Positions 47,739 through 58,537 of a DNA stretch of 64,000 bases are shown in pieces. A program made the translations under genes and the position numbers. The DNA comes from Ilyonectria destructans (lineage: Eukaryota > Ascomycota > Sordariomycetes > Hypocreales > Nectriaceae). Below the pieces are notes generated by a model that saw only the letters and a program-made list of their open reading frames with translations, did not search any database and had not been told where the DNA came from. Location of the stretch: NCBI GenBank assembly GCA_020740775.1, contig JAHEWK010000001.1, positions 4,774,001 to 4,838,000 on the forward strand. Direction: 5' to 3'. Numbering within the stretch: position 1 is the first letter of the stretch; each line of letters begins with the position of its first letter.

Positions 47739-50700
47739 ATGCCTCACTCACAGCACGAGGAAGAGGCCCCCGCCACGTCTGGCGGGCCTGTTGCCCCTGT
47801 GACTATGCTCACCGACCGTTTGGAGAAGCCCTTGCTTGACGACCGCGACTATCGAGTCATCCGTCTTGACAATGAGCTCGAGGCCCTTCTGGTCCATGAT
47901 CCCGAGACGGACAAGGCCAGTGCCGCCCTCGACGTCAATGTTGGAAACTTCAGTGACGAGTCGGGCATCCCCGGCATGGCTCATGCCGTCGAACATGTAA
48001 GCCACGCCCTCTTTGATTCTCATCAATCCCAAATCTGCTGCAGCTTGGACTGACCCCGCCGACCCGGATAGCTCCTCTTCATGGGCACTAAGAAATTCCC
48101 GATTGAGAACGAGTACGGCCAGTATCTGTCCGCTCACTCAGGAAGCTCCAATGCCTATACCGGCCCTACATCCACCAACTACTTCTTTGATGTCGGCGCC
48201 AAGCCGGCCAATGACGAGAATCCCTGTGATAGCAATCCTTCGCCTTTGCGCGAGGCCCTTGACCGCTTTGCCCAGTTCTTCATTGAACCCCTCTTCCTCC
48301 CGAGCACCCTCGAGAGAGAGCTCAAAGCGGTTGACTCAGAGAACAAGAAAAACTTGCAGAATGACACCTGGCGACTTCACCAGTTGGAAAAATCCCTTTC
48401 AAACCCCAACCACCCGTACTGCCACTTCTCTACCGGAAACTTTGAGGTCCTCAAGACCTTGCCTGAAGCACGTGGCATCAATGTGCGGGACAAGTTCATC
48501 GAGTTCCATGCCAAGCACTACTCCGCCAACCGCATGAAGCTTGTAGTCCTCGGCCGGGAGTCGCTCGATGTTCTCCAGAAATGGGTCGTCGAATTGTTCT
48601 CCCCCGTCGTCAACAAGAAGCTCCCCCCCAACCGGTGGCTTGACGAGGTTCCTTTCCGAAAGTCTGACCTCGGCATGCAATGTTTCGCGAAGCCTGTCAT
48701 GGACTCAAGAGAACTGAACCTTTACTTCCCATTCATCGATGAGGAGTCACTGTACGCGTGCCAACCCAGCAGATACATTAGCCATCTGATTGGACATGAA
48801 GGCCCTGGCAGCGTCATGTCCTACATCAAAGCCAAGGGATGGGCCAATGGACTCAGCGCCGGCGCATACCCAGTGTGCCCTGGTACTCCAGGCGTCTTTG
48901 ACGTGCAGGTTCGCCTGACGGAAGAGGTAATTCAATATTTTGAAAACTTGGCGTGATTTGATTGCTAATGCACCAATATAGGGCCTAAAGAACTATTCTG
49001 AAATTGTCAAGATCTTCTTCCAGTACATCTCTCTTCTCCGCGAGACACCTCCGCAGGAATGGATCTTCGAGGAACAGAAGGGAATGGCAGATGTAGACTT
49101 CAAGTTCAAGCAGAAGACACCCGCCAGTCGCTTCACGAGCAGGATTAGTTCGGTCATGCAGAAGCCTCTACCACGCGAATGGCTCCTAAGCGGCCACAGC
49201 CGCCTGCGGAGCTTTGAGCCTCAGCAGATCGAGAATGCGCTGGCCACCATTCGTCCAGACAACTTCCGGATGACCATTGTTTCTCGTAACCACCCTGGCA
49301 ACTGGGATCAGAAGGAGAAGTGGTACGGCACGGAGTATCGATATGAGAAGATCCCTGGCGAGCTGATGGCAGCCCTCGAGAAGGCTGCTTCGGTAGCCCC
49401 TGACCAGCGCCTCCCTGCCCTTCATCTACCACACAAGAACAATTTCATCCCTAGCCAACTTGAGGTTGAGAAGAAGGAAGTGACAGAGCCTGCCCTGGCC
49501 CCACGTGTTCTTCGCAACGACACTAGCGCTGTAACGTGGTGGAAGAAGGATGACACCTTCTGGGTCCCCCGCGCCAACGTCATTGTCAGTTTGAAGACAC
49601 CACTCATCTACGACTCAGCCGAGAACAATGTCAAGGCCCGTCTATTTTCTGACTTGGTCCGCGACGCTCTCGAGGAGTACTCGTATGATGCGGAGCTGGC
49701 TGGGTTACAGTATAATGTCAGCCTTGATTCTCGTGGCATGTTTTTGGACATTAGCGGCTACAATGACAAACTTCCAGTACTTTTAGAACAGGTCACCACG
49801 ACAATGCGCGACCTTGATATCAAGGAAGACCGTTTCGATATCATCAAAGAGCGACTCACTCGAGGATACAACAACTGGCAGTTGCAGTCTTCCTATCACC
49901 AGGTGGGCGACTACACCAACTGGCTAAATGCTGAGGAGAGGGATTACATCGTGGAGGAGCTCGCTGCCGAACTCCCCAACATCACTGTCGAGACAGTCCG
50001 ACTGTTCCAGAAGCAGATGTTGGCCCAACTCCACATTGAAGTCTACGTGCATGGTAACATGTATAGGGAGGATGCCCTGAAGGTGACGGATATGGTGGAG
50101 TCCATTCTGAAGCCTCGCATCTTGCCTCGGACTCAATGGCCTATCCTCCGATCACTCATTCTGCCTCCGGGATCCAACTACGTCTTTAACAAGACACTGA
50201 AAGACCCTGCCAACGTCAACCACTGTATTGAGACGTGGTTCTACGCAGGAGATAAGGGCGATCGTGGAGTTCGTGCAAAGACGCTCTTGATTGATCAGAT
50301 GATCCACGAGCCTGCCTTCGATCAGCTCAGAACCAAGGAGCAGCTCGGTTACATCGTCTTCAGCGGTGCTCGAGGCTTCTCAGGCACCTATGGACTCCGA
50401 TTCCTTCTGCAAAGCGAGATGACACCAGAATACCTCGATTCTCGAATTGAGGCATTCTTGACCAGGTTTGGAGAGACTTTGGAAAAGATGTCGGACTCCG
50501 AATTCGAGGGCCACAAACGAAGCCTGGTGATTCGACGCCTTGAGAAGCTAAGGAACCTCGATCAAGAATCTTCCCGACACTGGGCTCAGATCGCCAACGA
50601 GTGCTATGATTTTGAACTTGGTATGTGACAGTAATATATGAGACTGGAGTTGAACTTTAAAGCTAACCAAGAACAGCCCAACTCGATGCGGCTCATATCA

Positions 50701-51257
50701 AGCCTCTTACCAAGCCAGAGATTATGGCATTCTTCAACAAGCATTTTAACCCATCTTCAACCCAACGAGCCCGGCTCGCTATTTACCTTCATGCCCAAGG
50801 GAAAGCTGAGGGTGCCCAGAAGCGACAAGAGGATGCCCAGAAGAAGGCCCACGAAACTGCGGCGGAGGAGAAGGTGAAACTGAAACAAGAATACTCCAAG
50901 TACTTCCTCGGTCAGGAACTGGATGCAGGAACTAAGATCCAACGGCTCCTCGAAGGCCTGGGCTCGCAGGACCCGTCACCATCGATCTGGCAGACAGTGG
51001 AATCACTGGGAGATCACTTCCGAGAGGCTCTTAAGTTGCCTGAGAAGACAATTACGGTACTGTTAGAGCAGGCTAAGATCCTGGGAGTGAAGCAGACCAA
51101 GCCCGATGAGCCGCGAGCTTTGAACGGCACAACAGCCGTTGACTTTGCGACAGAAATCACGGATGTGCGCCTTTTCAAGTCCAAGCTGACCGCGAGCTCC
51201 GGGGCGCGTCCAGTCAAGGATTTGGTCGAGTATGAGGATACGGACGCAAAGCTGTAA
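47739..51257 (+). CDS. Insulysin-type zinc metalloprotease (insulin-degrading enzyme / Ste23 family, M16A)
   Basis: Exons 47739-47996, 48072-48926, 48982-50620 and 50677-51257 encode 1,110 residues; introns are 75, 55 and 56 nt with GTAAGC, GTAATT and GTATGT donors. The inverted zinc motif HAVEH (H82, H86) ends exon 1 and is completed by LLFMGTKKFP in exon 2; the third ligand is Glu of AVDSENKKN (about E176). Further family landmarks are SAHSGSSNAYT, ANRMKLVVLG, FDQLRTKEQLGYIVFSG and the C-terminal clamshell half. Family role: degradation of short peptides enclosed in a chamber; yeast Ste23 also trims a-factor precursor. The protein ends DTDAKL, a peroxisomal PTS1 also seen at the end of human IDE, so peroxisomal as well as cytosolic location is likely. 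The start is the first ATG in frame. A Lys/Glu-rich helix (about residues 935-965) precedes the last segment. Confidence 0.95.
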
Positions 51258-53402
51258 AAGAATGTTGTCATGAATAACTAAGGCTGCTGGTTAGGGGTTG
51301 TTGACTTGGGTTCTGTGCTGTAGAATGAAGTATCGACCGGATTGGCAAGAGGGCTTGGTGGGCATGTTTAGACATACACTTGCATGGGTAGATGAAGGAA
51401 GTTACCACTGGATTAGGCTTTTTGGGAATATTTTGTTGGAGGCCTGCCTAGGGTGGGTATGGTATGATATGTATGGCGGTAAGGACGATGAGATATGGGG
51501 AAATTAGCAGATAGACACAGGGTTATGATCCAGCTACTCTACCCGGGTGGACCGTGAGGGAGCAGCATTCATGGGGGAGTTGAATGTTGGAGTAGAATCA
51601 AGAAAGCAATTGCTGGATTGCACAAAAAGCTTGATTTGACATGAAGAATGATGACTCGTGATGGCACCGTAGGCTTATGACTGGCCGTTGCCTCAAGTCT
51701 AACTGGCTTGGTATCATGCAGTTTTAAAGACACCAGCTACTAGGTCACACTAGCTGACCACGGTGTTGCAATTTGCGCGAACAGCAAACATAATTAGATT
51801 ACAATTACAACAAGGAGGCCACCCAACCCGGAATGGCCCTACTCTCAACCAATACCGCCCAACTCTTTTGGAATCCCAATTTAAATCATATGGCCGAACT
51901 GAGATCTTTCATGGCGAAGCTAGAGTATGAGAAATGCGAGATATACAGTCGTGACGTTGAGTGTGGTGGTTGATGCTACGATCATGACTATAAAACTGAT
52001 TATTTGGGTGACAAAAGTCGATTGCACGGATTGCTACTACTACTTATGATTAAGCTCTCAGCATGCCACGTTATTAACAATGGACGACCCGTTTGTGCCA
52101 AACATGATTGGCGATATAGGTACCCGGGCAGGTAATGTAGGTTATCTCCGGTAACTCTCGACTGCCTCTGATTCCGAAAAATAGATACATTGATGAAGTG
52201 GGTCGGTTTGTGGGTGAGAAAATTTTAATCACATCTCGCAGTGCCGATCTGAACGGATTCTGAACTGTTGATGCACACACACAGGCTTGGCATGATGTCT
52301 CTGCGAACAGGAATCAGCACACTTTCAACTATGAAGCTTCGTGCTAGGTATTCAATATTTTGCCTATTTGGCAGATGAAGACGCCGAGGGAGCCCGAAAA
52401 TAAGAAAGAATAAGAGGCAAAAGAAGGAAATACACCCAATGTCATGATAGCGGCGTCCACTAGGAGTGTGACAATTCGCAGCGACGACATGCCGGCCAGT
52501 TCCTGGAGGCGGGGAGGGGGACGGGAAAGGTTTAGGGCGTTTTGCAGAACAAATACAGGGGGGGTTCGAGGCGCTGGCTCAGGGCACAGGCCACTGGCGG
52601 GAACCCACCATGGTTCTTTTGGAATGGCCCTGGCCGATATTTTTTCTACAAAAAAGCTTTTTTTTCTCAAGTTCCCCCACTACTGTCATGGGTGCTTCCA
52701 AGGCAGTCGGTGAGCTAGATGTGCTGCAGCACGAGCGGTGGTACAGATGTAGGTACGAAAGTAGGTACAAACGTAGGTACGAACGAGTCACGAACGTGGG
52801 AGGTACATCGAGGGACGGTGATGCGGGGAGTTGCATCTGGGCAATGCGAGAAAATTCCTACAAAAGCAGGCATGTGGACGGAGCCAACCAACGACAATGG
52901 TTGTGCTTGACACCACTGATTCGCCCCTGCAGCGAATAGATGTGGTTTTTTTTAGGGTGTGATGGGATCTCACCGAGGAAGAGTTAGCTTCATGGAGTGG
53001 ATGCTGTTGATGGCAGACATTTGCCATTAACTAAAGGTGAGTCGCCTTCAACTCGGTTTGGCTCACGGCGGTTAATACTCTGGCCGGTAATTATCATGAC
53101 ACAAGACCTAACAGACGTTCTGGCATTATTCCCCTGGCTTCCTTGCCACGGCTTACCTCCAGGTCTTGTATTTACCGACCTCAGGTCTGCCTGCTAGCCG
53201 CCGCTGGGTGGCGGGCCTGTTTTCAGCCCCACCGCGTCACCGCCGGCCTCCACAGCCCCGATACGCTGTGCGTGCCGCTGTGCGTGCCTCTCTGGGTGTG
53301 TGCTGCCCGTGTGCCCTCGCTCGGTTTTGACCTCTGCTGGCTGATCCATCCACCATCCCCCCCCCCCAAATTCCCCCCAAACCGGCCTTGGTCTAATTCT
53401 AA
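51258..53402. other. Gene-free spacer and probable leader of the deubiquitinase gene
   Basis: It contains the insulysin 3' end (AT-rich at 51.6-52.4 kb), the 12-bp tandem repeat at 52737-52784, a good splice donor (AAAG|GTGAGT near 53036) and an 11-C run at 53357-53367. The first exon of the deubiquitinase may lie here. No separate gene is supported. Confidence 0.5.
52737..52784 (+). repeat. 12-bp tandem repeat (GTAGGTACGAAM), four copies
   Basis: Three nearly perfect 12-nt units, GTAGGTACGAAA, GTAGGTACAAAC and GTAGGTACGAAC, follow a more diverged one (GGTGGTACAGAT). The unit length is a multiple of three, but no supportable gene covers it. It lies upstream of the deubiquitinase gene. Confidence 0.8.
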
Positions 53403-56400
53403 TGCAAGACGCTTCCCATCGCCATCGCCTTCGTCTTCTCCTCCCCTTCTCCTCCCCTCGCAATCCCTCCTCCGCCGCCCGCCCCCGCCCTGGTCGTCGT
53501 CACCGACCCCTCCGTCCCCGTTGCCTCCTCCGAGCTGCCTCCGCCAGGGCAGCTCGCTGTCAAGACGTCGTCCTCAAAGAAGAGAAAGCTTTCCCGTCCC
53601 CGAACCCACGGCCTGGATCCGCTTGACGACTCGCCCTCGCCCGACTCCGTCCTGCCCTCGTGCGAAATCGACGACGATCCCGCCCTCTCCTTCTCCGCCG
53701 CCTCCGTGGCCTCGGGTCCTGATACGCCCTCATACCTGCGGGCCGACTCCCAGCCCGCCTCCAGCTTGCCCCCGCGCCTCCAGCAGCAGGCCAGCTCGCT
53801 CGTCTCGGCCGACTACGCCTCCTCCGCCGCTTCCTCGCCCTGCGCGTCCGCCTACGCCGACCTCTCCATCGAAAGCGACCGTGGGGGAGACGACACTGGC
53901 CCGTTCCCCAGAAGCCAGTCTCCCTTCCGCGTTTCCAGGCGTGCCATTATGAATGGCGATGCAGACATCCCCCACCGATCCTCATCACCACTAAAACGAC
54001 GTGCTTCAAGCATGGACCCCGAAAACGAGACGGCCAAGGCCCGTGATGTCGAGATGGCTACTTCCCAGGCTGTCACCGATGTCGACGCCTCCCAGCAGTC
54101 CTCCGCCGCCCTTCCCCGAGCCATGAGCGTCGATGTTCCAGAGCCACCCGTCTTGGCCAACGGATCTTCTTCCCAGGGTAAGCACTCCCGATAGAGTCAC
54201 CTTCTCGAGTTACACCGGAATGGCTAACACATCTTCACAGCGGTGCCTCCTCTCCAAGAGCAGGTCAAGATAATCGAGACTCTCCTCAAGGCGTTTGCGG
54301 AGGAGCCTATGAAGGAGGGCGCCCAAGCCTATCTCGTCTCGCGCTCCTGGGTGGACAAGGCGCTGGCCCTGCGCGGCGACACCAAGGATAGCAAGGCAGA
54401 GCCGCCAACCGAGCCTCTCGGTCCTGTCGACAACTCCGACATCATCGAGAAGATTATGGAGGAGCCCAGCGGCGCCATCTTTGTCCGCCTCAAGCCGGAA
54501 TCTGGCGATGAATCTTTTCAATTATTCTCCGAAGATGCCTGGAAGATGGTCGTCGACTGGTATGGCGTCAAAGACGGCCAGCCGGCCATTGTTCGCACTG
54601 CTATCAACACTGCGGAGCGCGACGCCGAACCCAACATCATGTACGAGTACCACCCGCCAATCTTCCAAATCCACCGCCTGTGGTCCGAGGTCAGCCCGCT
54701 CCCCATCGAGCAGTCTCTCAAGGCCAAGGATCCCACCCCTCTTTTGCTTCCCCGAAGCCGCAACTATCACGCGCAGACCTTCATCAGGGAGATCAAGACG
54801 TACACGGGAGTCCCCATGGACCGTAAGATCCGCTTGTGGCTGATCCCCCAAACAATACCCGTCCCTGGCCCCTCCGAACCTCGCCGTGCCCTCACTCCCC
54901 CGGATTCTCCTGGTCGGGTCGGTGGCCAAGACCCCGCCGATTCGTGGTCAAAGCTTCTGCTCGATGTTGCGACTTTCGCCCAGGTCCGGGATGAGAGGAT
55001 CAAGGCTCCCCTTGATGACCATACAGGCAACCCGAACTATAACGGCAGGGCGGCCCTGCAGCTTTACCAGCTTGTCACCGACCAGACCATCGTTATTGAT
55101 GAGGCGGTTGACCAGTTCTGGGTCAGCACCTATACTGGCCGTCAGCGTGGCAACGACAAGGCCATCCCAACTCGGGGCAATGCACTGGCTTCGGCCTCTG
55201 CTCCAGTCAGTGGCCGAAATAGTCCCGCTCCCGGCGGTCCTTTGACCCGAGGTCGAGCCCAGAAGAAATCCGGTCGCAGCATCGGTGCCGTCGGCCTTCA
55301 GAACCTTGGAAACACATGCTACATGAACTCCGCCCTCCAGTGTGTTCGTAGTGTGGAGGAGTTGACCAAATACTTCCTCACAGGCACCTACTCCGATGAG
55401 GTGAACAAAGCCAATCCATTGGGATACAACGGCAAGGTTGCCATGGCGTACGGAAACCTGCTCAAAGAGATCTACATGGAAGGCAAGGGCTCGGTGAGCC
55501 CCCGAGACTTCAAGACCACCGTTGGCCGCTGCCGGAGTACTTTCTCCGGCTGGGGCCAGCAAGATACCCAGGAGTTTCTTGGCTTCCTCCTCGATGGTCT
55601 TCAGGAGGATCTCAGCCGTATCAAGAACAAACCGTACATCGAGAAGCCCGACTCTACGGATGACATGGTCAACAACCCAGAAGCCATTAAAGAAATGGCG
55701 GATAAGGTGTGGGACATTACCCGTAAACGAGACGATTCAGTCATCGCCGACCTGTTCACCGGCATGTACAAGTCAACCCTAAAGTGCCCCGAGTGCGGCA
55801 AGATTAGCATCACCTTTGACCCGTTCAACAACTTGACTCTTCCGCTCCCTGTCGAGGACATGTGGGCAAAATCGGTCAAGTTCTTGCCGCTGAATGACGT
55901 GCCCGTGTTTATCGAGGTCGAATTGCCTAAGCATAGCGCTATTGAGCAACTTAAGCAGTTCCTATCGATCCGAACTGGCGTTCCTGTGGACCGCTTGATT
56001 GGAGCCGAAGAATTCAAGGATCGCTTCTTTAAGATCTATGACAACACCCAGGACATTTCCGAAGAGATCCAGTCGTCCGATGTCCCCACCATCCATGAGC
56101 TAGAGATTATTCCGACCAACTGGCCACACAAGGCTCGATCGACTAAGTACCGCTCTATGTTGGATATCGACACCCCTCTCGATGCTACAGAGTGGGACGA
56201 CCCCCGTTATGAGAGGATGGTAGTACCTGTGTTCCATAGGCGACCGCAAAGCACTGGACGAGGTCAAGAAGGCGCCTCCCCCCCTCACTTCATCTGCTTG
56301 ACAAAGGAGGAGGCATCCAACATCGACCTCATTCAACGAAAGGTGTTGGAGAAGATCGCCACATTCTCCACTTGGTCTAAGTTCCAAGACTCAAATGAGG

Positions 56401-58537
56401 CTGAGACTTCAGATAACACTGACGGCGATGTTGTCATTACCTCCGTCTCAGATGCTGACTCTTCCGGCGATGGCAAGGTTGTTGCCCACTCGGTGGAAGG
56501 CGAGGATGATATTGTGGATGTTACCATGAAGGATGCTAATACCACTCCTCCCATGCATCAACCTAAGATGCTGAAGCAATTCAACACCAAGAGGCCCAGG
56601 TTCATCCAGCGAGATGGGTTCCTTGACCCCGAGCTCCAGAATCTATTCGAGCTTAGCTACTTCACAGACAACTCTGACGGCACGGTTCCCACGGGCTGGT
56701 CAAATGTCGACCATCATCGGACACTTCCTAAGGTCACGGATCGCATCCCCGAGCCTGCTACGGAGGAGGAGGATGAGCCAAGTCCCGAGAGTTCAAACAG
56801 CACCGCATCTACCAATGAAGAAGACAGCACCAACGACGAGAGCTCCAAGGCCGAGGAAAACCAGACCCGTATGATCGATGAGTCTAGCGAGGAAGATGCC
56901 CTTCAACCTGTTCGAGTAAGTACATCATCTAGTCTCTTCGTCACGCGTTCGTTTCGCTAACAAGGAAAAGGTTGGTCCGCGGGCGTCAAAGCTAGGCCCT
57001 GGCGGGCGCAAGAAGTTCAAGGGCAACATGAAATACGGCAAGAAGGCCAACAAGCGTCGCGAGAAGCAGGCGCGAAATGGAAAGGCCCAGAAGTTGACCG
57101 CCGTAAAGCCCCAACCTACACCTCCCGCAGTCGCCGATGGTGGCCCGTTGATCCGACTCGGGGAGGGTCTGGTGGTTGACTGGAATGAGGACGCTTGGGA
57201 GAAGGTCTTCGGTGCCTCCCCAAGAAACCCCACCGAGGATCAAGGCACAAGGACTTTCGTCGAGCTGGAGAGTCTCAATGATCCTGCTCTGAAGATTAGC
57301 CAGAGGAGACGTCACCATCGCCGAACGCGTGGTATCACGCTTGAGGAGTGTCTGGACGAATTTGAGAGAGCCGAGATTCTTTCCGAGCAAGACATGTGGT
57401 ACTGCCCGCGCTGTAAGGAACATCGACGAGCGAGCAAGAAGTTCGACTTGTGGAAGACACCAGACATTCTTGTGGCTCATCTGAAGCGATTCAGCAGCTC
57501 TGGATGGCGCCGGGACAAGCTGGATGTGCTCGTCGATTTCCCCGTTGAGGGACTGGACCTCACGACACGGGTTATCCAGAAAGAGGAGGGTAAAGATGAA
57601 GTTTACGATCTGATCGCTGTTGACGACCACTACGGTGGTCTTGGAGGCGGCCATTACACGGCGTATGCCAAGAACTTTGTAGACGGGCGTTGGTACAATT
57701 ACAATGGTAAGAGACGAACCCTATCTGCTACTCAAATCCTGTCATGCTGACCACAACTCAGATTCATCTGTCAGCCATGTTGCAGACCCGACAACCGCCA
57801 TCACTGAGGCCGCATATTTGCTCTTCTATCGCCGTCGATCCAGCACCCCTTTAGGCGGATCGCGGTTCGGAGTCATCTCTGAGAAGTATGATGACGACGA
57901 TGAAGACGACGACGACGAGACGGAGGCGGGGGAAGGTCAGCGTCTGGGCGAGGGTTCCTCCCTGAATGGGTCGTCGGGCGCTGGGATCGGAGCCGTAGCA
58001 ACTCGCCATCAAGCCAGTCATGGTTCGGATAGAGTCGCTGTCACTTCATTGACAACAGCGGACGAGGAGGACGAACTCCCCGCCTACGAGGGTCCCAACC
58101 GAATTGAGTCACTCCTCGATAGCATCGAGGACGAGGGCGTGGATATCAAGAACTCATATCAGCCCGTGGGTGCCAAGTCCTTGAATCTCGCCCAGCCTTG
58201 GAACTTTGAGGCTCTGGGTGGCAGCGGTGCTGAGGACTCTACGGGGGCCGAATTTGCTAGTGATGAGGTGCAGATGGACTCATCTGCAGATGAGCAGGTC
58301 CTCGGTCAAGAGTACTACGATCCCGACACTGAAATGACGGGAGCTAATGCGACGGACGAGCACACGGAGCCTCCGGCACCCAACGAGGGTGCACAAGCAG
58401 CGCTTGCGGACATCCAGAACGCCGCTTGGGAGCGCAAGGCCGTCATCTCGGTGCCCACGGCAGCGGAGAGCGACCACGACTCGAACGAGGTTGCTGAGAT
58501 CCATCTCGGGGGCGATAAGGGAGCCCGTGTCGAGTAG
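53403..58537 (+). CDS. UBP12: Ubiquitin carboxyl-terminal hydrolase, Ubp12/USP15 type (5' end unresolved)
   Basis: Exons: (5' uncertain) to 54177, 54241-56915, 56971-57706, 57762-58537. Introns are 63, 55 and 55 nt with CTAAC-like branches. Counting from the first open codon at 53403 gives 1,653 residues. Order of domains: disordered N-terminus with KKRKL nuclear-type signal, DUSP domain (AFAEEPMKEGAQAYLVSRSW), a ubiquitin-like region (LWLIPQ), then the USP catalytic core. Cys box: GLQNLGNTCYMNS (Cys codon 55317). Zinc ribbon: CPEC and CPRC. His box: GGGHYTAYA (His codon 57652). An acidic insert of about 200 residues splits the core. The tail is acidic. Family role: removal of ubiquitin chains; Ubp12 is linked to mitochondrial fusion and proteasome-substrate control in yeast. 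No in-frame ATG exists between 53403 and 53949, yet the frame there is clearly coding, so an upstream exon or a frameshift is missing. Confidence 0.9.

Noticed and set aside
53143..53952. 269-codon Pro/Ser-rich frame overlapping the deubiquitinase 5' end
   Set aside because: It is a +1 shadow; the frame continuous with the DUSP/USP exons is a different one.
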